This document shows, piece after piece, positions 32,708 through 38,716 of a stretch of 38,716 bases of DNA. The position numbers were made by a program, and so were the translations under genes. Below the pieces are notes generated by a model, which saw only the letters and a list, made by a program, of their open reading frames with translations, did not search any database and had not been told where the DNA came from. Source of the DNA: Bog-877 sp049518775 (GTDB lineage: Bacteria; Chloroflexota; Dormibacteria; Aeolococcales; Bog-877); the NCBI GenBank assembly GCA_049518775.1, contig JBEKRL010000012.1, positions 1 to 38,716 on the forward strand, read 5' to 3'. How positions within the stretch are numbered: the first letter of the stretch is position 1; every line of letters begins with the position of its first letter.

Positions 32708-33931
32708 TTGAGTTCGTCGAGCGTCGATCCGCGGCGGGCCCAGATCGCCCTCTGGGGACTGGTGGCGGCCAGCGTCGCCGACGCCTTGGGGGCGACCATG
32801 ATCCTTCCGATCCTGCCGCTCTTCGTGCGCCACGGCGGCGGTTCCTACTTCGAGGTGGGGTTGGTCACGGCCGTCTTCTGGGCCGCCGGGCTGGCGGTCC
32901 GGTACCCGGTGGGCAAGCTCTCGGACCGGATCGGCCGGAAGGGCCTGATCCTGGGCTCCCAGCTGGTCTACGCCGGGGCCACCGCGACCTTCGCCCTCTC
33001 GCCATCACCGCTCTGGTTCATCGCCCTCAGAGCGGTCCAGGGCGGAGCGGCCGGAGCCGCCAGCGTCCTGGCCCTGGCCGCGGTCGCCGACTTCGTTCCA
33101 GTCCAGCGCCGGGGCCGGGCCTACGGGTCGCTCACCGGGGCCAACATGGCCGGGACGATCGTCGGCCCGCTGGTCGGGGCGTCGCTGTTCCAGGTTTCTC
33201 TGCCAGCCACCTTCCTGGTCTCGGCGGCCACCGCCCTGGTGGTGGGCGGCGTGATCCTGGTGACCATGCCGGCGGTACGTCCAGCGACGGTCGAGGCGGA
33301 CTCTGACCAGGCCCCGGTCTCCTTCTGGCGAGATCCGATCATCGTGGGCGTCACCATCGCGTCCACCGCGGTCGGAATCCTGATCGGGATGTACGACACG
33401 GTCTGGAGTCTGCTGATGCACGCCCGGCATAGCACCGACTGGGAGATAGGCCTCTCCTTCACCCTGTTTGCCCTGCCCTTCACCATCGGGTCGTGGCCGG
33501 CCGGCTGGCTCGCCGACCACGTGGACAACCGCTGGCTGATCGGCACCAGTGCCCTGGCATCCGGCTGTTTCGCCATCGTCTATCCCTTCCTCCCCACCCC
33601 CGCCTGGCTGATCGGTCTGGGGGTCTTTGAGGCAGTCTTCACCGTCACCGGAACCCCTGCCCGACTGGCGATGCTCTCGCGACAGGTCCTCCCCAGCCAG
33701 ATGGGCCAGGTGCAGGGCCTCTATGGCTCAGCGCAGGTGGCAGCCTCGGCCGTGGCCGCCATGCTCTCCGGCTGGCTCTTCGGGGTGGGGATCCCGCTTC
33801 CCTTCATCGTCACGGCGGTGGCCATGTGGATCTCCGCGCTCATCCTGGTCCCCCTCTGGAGGGGCGTCGACGGCCGGCCTCACGTCGCTCACCCTCCGCT
33901 CAGAGAACCAAGCCTGCTCGGGCCTTCCTGA
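32708..33931 (+). CDS. MFS transporter
   Basis: This is a 407-residue protein with twelve hydrophobic segments. It has DALGATMILPILPLFVRHGGG, then the classic motif A as GKLSDRIGRKGLILG after helix 2, QGGAAGAASVLALAAVADFV in helix 4 and a second-half motif A as GWLADHVDNRW. These point to a drug:H+ antiporter-type exporter, substrate unknown. TTG 32708 is chosen because an ATG at 32703 closes at once (MH-stop) and no other start precedes the first helix; AGGTGG is about 9 bases upstream. The stop lies within a nested inverted repeat. Confidence 0.88.
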   Translation: MSSSSVDPRRAQIALWGLVAASVADALGATMILPILPLFVRHGGGSYFEVGLVTAVFWAAGLAVRYPVGKLSDRIGRKGLILGSQLVYAGATATFALSPSPLWFIALRAVQGGAAGAASVLALAAVADFVPVQRRGRAYGSLTGANMAGTIVGPLVGASLFQVSLPATFLVSAATALVVGGVILVTMPAVRPATVEADSDQAPVSFWRDPIIVGVTIASTAVGILIGMYDTVWSLLMHARHSTDWEIGLSFTLFALPFTIGSWPAGWLADHVDNRWLIGTSALASGCFAIVYPFLPTPAWLIGLGVFEAVFTVTGTPARLAMLSRQVLPSQMGQVQGLYGSAQVAASAVAAMLSGWLFGVGIPLPFIVTAVAMWISALILVPLWRGVDGRPHVAHPPLREPSLLGPS

Positions 33932-33994
33932 CTGGGAGACGGCTTCAATCCCAACCGGGGGGCGCGACGCCCCGGCTTCGCCTGGCCCGAGCAG
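33914..33994. terminator. Nested inverted repeat over the MFS stop codon, possible terminator
   Basis: CTGCTCGGGCC (33914-33924) is a perfect 11-base reverse complement of GGCCCGAGCAG (33984-33994). Inside it, CCGGGGGGCG (33955-33964) faces CGCCCCGG (33968-33975) as an inner hairpin. The outer arm starts within the last codons of the transporter. No U-run follows. It could be a terminator or a 3' RNA-stabilising structure. Confidence 0.45.
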
Positions 33995-34709
33995 TGGGGT
34001 GTCCGGGAGGTGGCGGGGACCCGCTGATCGAGTTCGCCAGCACCGCGGCCTGCGGGGGCCAAGCACCGAGATGGCCACCGGTTACACCGATCGGACCCCC
34101 CTGAAGCCCTGCCCGAGGTTGGAGCGCGCCCGGTCCGGATAGCGCACCGAGATCGGGGGCCGGATCGACCCCGAGGTCCCGGCCGCGGACGCGCCGGCGC
34201 TGTTCCCCGAACCCTGGGCTGAAGGCGCCGGCAGGTGTGGGATCGAGCCACCGGCGCTCAAGGGTCAGGCTGTCATCGAGGCGGGCGGGCAGGGCCCCAA
34301 GGACCCGATCCAGCTGTGGGGCGCCGCCGGCCGGGCCGGCAGCGGGCGCACTGGGACCTCCGGGCCGGCACCTCAGCGTCGGGGTGCTCTTGGGGCGGGC
34401 ACTGGCCACCGCCGACGGCGGCGGTCGTGGCTCAGTTCGGAATTGTCGGGCTGGCGCTCGAGTTCCAACTGGGAGGTGCGGTCAACCGCCAGACCCAGGT
34501 CGCAGGCACCCGGGATCAGGCCCAGGTCGGGTACCGCGGTCATCACCCGGACCTCAGAGACCTGGGCGGGGAGCGAATGCAGCGCCTCAACCGCAGCAAC
34601 CATCACCCGGCGAGGGCCGCCCTCAGGGAATCTCGTCACGACTAACGCCTGACCATCGTCAACTCCGGCTCGGCTGGCTGCCTCGGCACTCCCGCGTCAT
34701 CATGTCCCC
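33932..34709. other. 778-bp region without a convincing gene
   Basis: Beyond the nested inverted repeat, open frames on both strands are low-complexity. The most protein-like piece is a minus-strand frame from GTG 34639 to 34373 (88 codons) with VAAVEALHSLPAQVSEVRVM and PDLGLIPGACDLGLAVDRTS, but it lacks a ribosome-binding site and turns Arg/Pro-rich at the end. It may be a small gene or a gene remnant; no family is recognised. Confidence 0.35.
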
Positions 34710-35534
34710 ATGACACCGCTCTCCAACCCCCTGGTGGACCCCGGCTGGCTCCTGGCCGAGTCAGGGGCCGACGACCTCGTCGTTCTCGACGTTCGCTGGG
34801 CATTGCCCGAAGGCTCGGACCCGGAGGGCTATCGAGTGGGGCACCTCCCCGACGCCCGGTTCGTGGACCTGGACCGCGACCTCGCGGGTGCGCCCGGCAT
34901 GAGCGGCCGGCACCCACTCCCGCCAGTCGACAGGTTCGCCGCCGCGATGCGGCGGGCAGGTGTGCACCGGAGGGACCGGGTGGTCTGCTACGACGCCGGA
35001 ACCGCGGGTGCGGCCCGGGCGTGGTGGCTGCTGCGCGCTGCTGGCCACCCCTTTGTCCGGGTGCTTGACGGCGGCCTTGCCGGCTGGCTGGCATCGGGTG
35101 GGAAGCTGGAGGCCGGCAGCATCGATGGCGGGGCGGGCGACTTCCAGGCGACCACCTTCCAAGGCTGGGTTCCGGCCGAGGGGGTAGCGACGCTGGTGCG
35201 TTCCGGGGGGATCGCCCTCGATGCCCGCAGCAAGGCGCGCTTCGACGGAGAGCCGTTCCCGCTGGACCCCCGGCCCGGTCACGTCCCGGGAGCCCGGAGC
35301 TTTCCTTGGACCGACGCCTACCGAGACGGGTGGATGATCAGTCCCGCCGAGATCATGGCCCGAGTCTCCCAACTCGGCGGGCCTCCGGCCGTCGTCTACT
35401 GCGGCTCGGGCGTCACCGCCTGCGCCCTGATCCTGGCCCTGGCGTCCGCCGGCTGCGAGGCGGTGCGGCTCTACCCCGGGTCCTGGAGCGAGTGGGCCCA
35501 GGACCCGGCCCGCCCGGTCGAGGTCGGAAAGTAG
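34710..35534 (+). CDS. Two-domain sulfurtransferase (rhodanese / 3-mercaptopyruvate type)
   Basis: This is a 274-residue protein with two rhodanese domains. The N-terminal one has VVLDVRWALP, YRVGHLPDARFVDLDRDL and CYDAGTAGAARAWWLL without the active loop. The C-terminal one has ALDARSKARFDGE, GHVPGARSFPW and VVYCGSGVTACALILAL, where the Cys in YCGSGVTA is the persulfide-bearing residue. It transfers sulfane sulfur from thiosulfate or 3-mercaptopyruvate in the cytoplasm; the CGSGVTA loop is of the mercaptopyruvate type. The start ATG is at 34710. It converges with the SDR gene, with 3 bp between stops. Confidence 0.92.
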   Translation: MTPLSNPLVDPGWLLAESGADDLVVLDVRWALPEGSDPEGYRVGHLPDARFVDLDRDLAGAPGMSGRHPLPPVDRFAAAMRRAGVHRRDRVVCYDAGTAGAARAWWLLRAAGHPFVRVLDGGLAGWLASGGKLEAGSIDGGAGDFQATTFQGWVPAEGVATLVRSGGIALDARSKARFDGEPFPLDPRPGHVPGARSFPWTDAYRDGWMISPAEIMARVSQLGGPPAVVYCGSGVTACALILALASAGCEAVRLYPGSWSEWAQDPARPVEVGK

Positions 35535-35537
35535 CCC

Positions 35538-36308
35538 TCAGTCCCGCCGCACGACCTTGTGGGCGGCCGCCTGCTGGGTCGGCCGCATCACGATCTGATC
35601 CAGGTTCACGTGGGGCGGCCTGGTCACGGCGAAGGCGACCACATCGGCCACGTCGGAGGCCGTGAGCGCGGTCACCCCCCGGTACACCGCGGCAGCCCGG
35701 TCCCGGTCACCTTCATACCGGTTGAGCGCGAAGTCGGTCTCGACCATTCCTGGGCAGACCTCGGTGACCCGGACCGGGTGCCCGGCCAGCTCCAGGCGCA
35801 GCGTTCGGCTGATGGCGTGGACCGCGTGCTTGACGCTGGTGTAGCCGCCGCCGCCCTCGTATACCTCGATCCCGGCGGTGGAGGAGATGTTGACGATGTG
35901 GCCACGGCCGGAGCCCTCCAGGGCCGGCAGCAGGGCCCTGGTCATCTGCATCAGGCCCAGCACGTTGACCTCCCACATCCAGCGCCAGGCGCCGCTCCTC
36001 GACTCCGCGATGAGGTCCGCCCCCCGGGCACCGCCGGCGTTGTTGACCAGCACCTCCACCCGGTCGATGCCGGCGCAGAAGGCGGCCACGCTGCTCTCGT
36101 CGGCAACGTCCAGGACCCTCGCCTCGGCCCCGATCTCGGCGGCTATCTCCCGGACCCGGTCCTCGCGACGGGCCCCCAGCAGCAAGCGGAAGCCCTCCTC
36201 AGCCAGCCGGAGGGCGATCGCCTTACCGATCCCGGCGCTGGCTCCGGTGACCACCGCCAGCGGGCGTGGCGGCGAGCCGGCGGGGCCAACTGGCGGCTGC
36301 GCGTTCAT
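35538..36308 (-). CDS. Short-chain dehydrogenase/reductase (YdfG-like)
   Basis: This is a 256-residue classical SDR. It has the cofactor motif VVTGASAGIGKAIA near residues 18-31, LVNNAGGARG, HIVNISSTAG (catalytic Ser), then YTSVKHAV (Tyr and Lys) and EVCPGMVETDF. The Arg in LLGARREDR after strand 2 suggests NADP(H). The C-terminal HVNLDQIVMRPTQQ resembles YdfG-type 3-hydroxy acid (serine) dehydrogenases. AGGAGGG sits just before ATG 36308. The next gene upstream on the same strand ends 45 bp before it, so they may be co-transcribed. Confidence 0.92.
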   Translation of the reverse strand: MNAQPPVGPAGSPPRPLAVVTGASAGIGKAIALRLAEEGFRLLLGARREDRVREIAAEIGAEARVLDVADESSVAAFCAGIDRVEVLVNNAGGARGADLIAESRSGAWRWMWEVNVLGLMQMTRALLPALEGSGRGHIVNISSTAGIEVYEGGGGYTSVKHAVHAISRTLRLELAGHPVRVTEVCPGMVETDFALNRYEGDRDRAAAVYRGVTALTASDVADVVAFAVTRPPHVNLDQIVMRPTQQAAAHKVVRRD

Positions 36309-36353
36309 AGGATCCCTCCTTGGTGCGGTGCGGCTGGGCTGCGCAGCCCAGGG

Positions 36354-38414
36354 TCAGGGGGCAACCAGCTCCCGGTCAAGTTCCGCCGCTCCCGTGACCG
36401 GGAGCCGGCAGCTGAAGTTGCGGCAAACGTAGGCGGTCGGAAGACCCCGGAGAAGCTGCCGGAAGCGCACCAGCGGTGGACCGGCCGTCGCCTCGGGCTC
36501 AGCCGACGGGACCCGTCCCACCCCGATCACCAGCTCCGGGCGGAAGTGCTGGCGGCAGCCCTGGAGGAGCTCGGAGTGGGAGGAATGGTCGGGCGCCAGG
36601 AGCGCCAGCTCCACCAGCCCGGCCTGGGACACCGCCATCACGGTCAGCAGAGCGCCGAAGGCCGACGGGAACCGGTCCGCGGCGCTGGAGAGCGCAGCCA
36701 TGGCTGCCTGGGCTCGATCGTGCCAGCCGGTGTCGCCGGTCAGGGCGTAGAGGCGGAGGCACAGCTCGGCCATCAGCGACACCCCGGAGGGTTGGGCGCC
36801 GTCCTCGAGAGTGCGGGACCGGACCGGGAGGTTGGAGCCAGGACCGATGGAGGTGTCGAACCAGCCGGGGCCATCCGGATCCCGGTAATCGGCCTCAGCC
36901 ATCTGAGCCAGCTCCAGCCCCAACTCGAACCAGGTCGGGTCGCCGGTCGCCTCGTGGAGGGCCAGGGCCGCCAGGCCCATCCCCGCCAGGTCGTCAAGGG
37001 CTGCGGGGAATCGGGCCGTGGACCCGTCGAAGAGGTGGTGCAGCTGCCCGCCGACCCGGGCCTTTTCGAGGATCGCCCGGGCGCAGCGCCGGGCCGCCTC
37101 GAGGTAGGCCTGCTCACCGCTTGCGGTCGCGAACTCGCACAGCGCCAGGATCGCCAGAGCGTTCCAACCCACGATCAGCTTGGGGTCGCGGCCGGGCTGG
37201 GGCCGGGCGGCCCGGGCCGCCGCCAGCAGGCCGACCATGGCCTCCCTCTCTGCCTCGAGCTCGGCCGCGGTGACCCCCAACTCCTCCGCCAGGCCGGCCA
37301 GATCCTGGCCGCCGCGCAGCACCCACCCCCCTTGGTCGGTGACCGCCTCGCCGGGGCCCGAGAAGAGCCGTTGGGCCAAGGCGAGCCGTTCCTCTCCCAC
37401 CACGAGAGCGACCTCCTCCGTACTCCAGAGGTAGGGGGCGCCCTCACCCGCGGCGGTGTCGGCGTCCAGGCTGGCCGCGAAGCCTCCCCCGGGCAGCTCC
37501 ATCCGCCGCAGCAGGAAATCGAGGGTGCGCCGGGCCAGGTCGAGGTGCCCGGGATGGTGATGGGCCTGCCAGGCGTGGAGGAAGATGCGGGCCAGCTGAG
37601 CGTTGTCATAGAGCATCTTCTCGAAGTGAGGGACCGCCCAGCGTCCGTCGACGCTGTATCGATGGAACCCTTCGTCGAGCTGATCCCGGATCCCGCCCGC
37701 GGCCATCCCCTGGAGGGCTCGCTCAACCACCTCCCAGCTGGCCTCCTTGTGGTTGAGGACGTGGCGGGCGAGAAGGAACTCCAGGACCGCGCACTGAGGG
37801 AACTTGGGCGCCCCGCCGAAGCCTCCGTTGTCAGGGTCGGCGGCCCCGAGCAGCCTCCCCTCGGCGGCGGCGGTGGTCCTGGTCAGCAGCTCCTCCGAGG
37901 GCAAAGCCGGCACCAGAGGCGCGGGAGCCAGGGCCAGGCTCAGCTTCTCGGCAGTGGCGACCACCTCCTCCCGGCGCTCTCGGTAGGCCTGCGCCACAGA
38001 CCCCAGGACCCGGCCGAACCCGGGCAGCCCCATCCGGTCCTGGGGCGGGAAGTAAGTGCCGGCGAAGAAGGGGCGGCCGTCCGGGAGCAGGAAGACCGTC
38101 ATCGGCCAGCCACCGCCCCCGGTCAGGGCCTGGACCACGTCCATGAAGACCCGGTCCACGTCGGGATGCTCCTCCCGATCCACCTTGATGCTGACAAACA
38201 GCCGGTTCTGGACGGCGGCCAGCACCGGATCCTCGAAGGACTCGTGGGCCATCACATGGCACCAGTGGCAGGCGGAGTAGCCCACGCTCACCAGGATCGG
38301 CCGGTCCTCTCGCCGGGCCCGGAGGAACGGCTCTTCCCCCCAGGGGTACCAGTCCACCGGATTGTTCTGGTGCTGCAGCAGGTAGGGACTGGTCTCGCGG
38401 GCGAGTCGGTTCAC
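36354..38414 (-). CDS. YyaL/DUF255 thioredoxin-domain protein (spermatogenesis-associated protein 20-like)
   Basis: This is a 686-residue protein. The N-terminal thioredoxin-like domain has MNRLARETSPYLLQH, NPVDWYPWGEEPF and GYSACHWCHVMAHESF with a CxxC-type pair (CHWC), then KVDREEHPDVD and GGWPMTVFLLPDGRPFFAGTYFP. The remainder is an (alpha/alpha)6-barrel similar to N-acylglucosamine epimerase-type folds (HFEKMLYDNAQL, LDADT). The family is widespread and its reaction is unclear; redox activity is suggested by CHWC. GTG 38414 starts the conserved N-terminus. Its antisense strand gives a nearly 1000-codon open frame, which is a high-GC shadow. Confidence 0.92.
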   Translation of the reverse strand: MNRLARETSPYLLQHQNNPVDWYPWGEEPFLRARREDRPILVSVGYSACHWCHVMAHESFEDPVLAAVQNRLFVSIKVDREEHPDVDRVFMDVVQALTGGGGWPMTVFLLPDGRPFFAGTYFPPQDRMGLPGFGRVLGSVAQAYRERREEVVATAEKLSLALAPAPLVPALPSEELLTRTTAAAEGRLLGAADPDNGGFGGAPKFPQCAVLEFLLARHVLNHKEASWEVVERALQGMAAGGIRDQLDEGFHRYSVDGRWAVPHFEKMLYDNAQLARIFLHAWQAHHHPGHLDLARRTLDFLLRRMELPGGGFAASLDADTAAGEGAPYLWSTEEVALVVGEERLALAQRLFSGPGEAVTDQGGWVLRGGQDLAGLAEELGVTAAELEAEREAMVGLLAAARAARPQPGRDPKLIVGWNALAILALCEFATASGEQAYLEAARRCARAILEKARVGGQLHHLFDGSTARFPAALDDLAGMGLAALALHEATGDPTWFELGLELAQMAEADYRDPDGPGWFDTSIGPGSNLPVRSRTLEDGAQPSGVSLMAELCLRLYALTGDTGWHDRAQAAMAALSSAADRFPSAFGALLTVMAVSQAGLVELALLAPDHSSHSELLQGCRQHFRPELVIGVGRVPSAEPEATAGPPLVRFRQLLRGLPTAYVCRNFSCRLPVTGAAELDRELVAP

Positions 38415-38476
38415 GGGCCGACCGTACTACCAGAGCCGCCCATGGGCGAGTCCGAATCGACTGCGACAATCCGGTT

Positions 38477-38716
38477 ATGCCTCAGAGTGGACCGGCGCTT
38501 CCCCCCTTCGGCCTCCGGCTCGGCCTCAACGTCACCGCCGCGGGGGTGAGACTGCTGGGCAGGCGTCGATATCGCCTCTCCGACGCCCTTGGCAACGCCG
38601 CCTTCGCGCTCCAGCCGGAGCGCCGCCGGGTCACCATCCGCAACTACCGGGCGGCCTTCCCCGAGCTCGACCGCCGGGAGGCCCGCAGGCTGGCCGCCCG
38701 CAGCTTTCGGGAGTAC
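38477..38716 (+). CDS. LpxL/HtrB-family lysophospholipid acyltransferase, 3' truncated by window edge
   Basis: From ATG 38477 the frame is open for 80 codons to the right edge. It has RLSDALGNAAFAL, RRRVTIRNYRAAFPELDRREARRLAARSFREY, which matches the N-terminal region of LpxL/HtrB/PatA acyltransferases (the N-x-R-x-x-FP pattern before the catalytic HxxxxE region, which is outside). Such enzymes acylate lipid A precursors or, in actinobacteria, phosphatidylinositol mannosides at the membrane. It is divergent from the YyaL gene, with 62 bp between starts. Confidence 0.75.
   Translation, partial: MPQSGPALPPFGLRLGLNVTAAGVRLLGRRRYRLSDALGNAAFALQPERRRVTIRNYRAAFPELDRREARRLAARSFREY

Noticed and set aside
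35559..38549. A 996-codon open frame on the plus strand
   Set aside because: It is antisense to the SDR and YyaL genes, which carry full family motifs; the frame is Gly/Pro/Arg/Gln-rich, as expected for a high-GC shadow.
1..38716. CRISPR arrays, rRNA genes, IS elements or toxin-antitoxin pairs
   Set aside because: I saw no regularly spaced repeats, rRNA sequence, transposase motifs or convincing toxin-antitoxin pair.

Overview
The window is high-GC bacterial DNA (one 60-base line inside the transporter gene near 18.2 kb counts 47 G+C of 60). Start codons are ATG, GTG and TTG. The gene content suggests a soil-type, non-model lineage close to Actinobacteriota, Chloroflexota or Candidatus Dormibacterota. 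Pointers are a fused nucleotidyltransferase/phosphohexomutase, a two-subunit KorAB ferredoxin oxidoreductase, an F420-type PPOX oxidoreductase, VGYF-type surface repeats joined to a CHAP domain, and an LpxL-like acyltransferase. The lineage is inference only; there is no rRNA to settle it. Most of the window reads as ordinary chromosome, and genes on both strands are packed into short operons.

Layout. 1-3.2 kb: 3' part of a plasma-membrane-type P-ATPase with an odd Cys/His tail, a polyphosphate kinase 2, and the broken 5' end of a HAD phosphatase gene. 3.28-8.75 kb: a segment bounded by a perfect 44-bp direct repeat, which is the 3' part (nt 31-73) of a tRNA-Gly(CCC) gene. The intact tRNA is at the right end and the relic at the left end. 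Inside are a damaged metallo-beta-lactamase-fold gene bracketed by an 83-bp imperfect repeat, a membrane protein, an excisionase-like HTH protein, a secreted three-repeat CHAP protein, a small lower-GC ORF and an AstE/aspartoacylase-like hydrolase. This looks like a remnant of an integrative element with no integrase in the window, possibly two tandem insertions.

8.8-14.1 kb: a minus-strand envelope cluster (YtxH-like protein, CPBP protease, anchored beta-propeller protein, MPG-type nucleotidyltransferase). 14.2-16.65 kb: a thiamine-pyrimidine salvage operon, with promoter, TPP riboswitch, NCS1 permease and ThiD. 16.7-19.1 kb: a thioesterase, an MFS transporter and a decayed membrane-protein gene. 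19.1-22.0 kb: a GGDEF-EAL cyclic-di-GMP enzyme. 22.2-27.0 kb: two aldo/keto reductases, a seven-helix membrane protein, DedA, DUF72 and PPOX proteins.

27.2-32.4 kb: korAB, a small secreted protein and citrate synthase, i.e. central carbon metabolism. 32.7-38.7 kb: a second MFS transporter, a rhodanese-type sulfurtransferase, an SDR oxidoreductase, a YyaL/DUF255 thioredoxin-domain protein and the start of an LpxL-like acyltransferase running off the right edge. No CRISPR array, rRNA or IS transposase was seen. The most notable structure is the tRNA-bounded segment; the clearest regulatory element is the TPP riboswitch.
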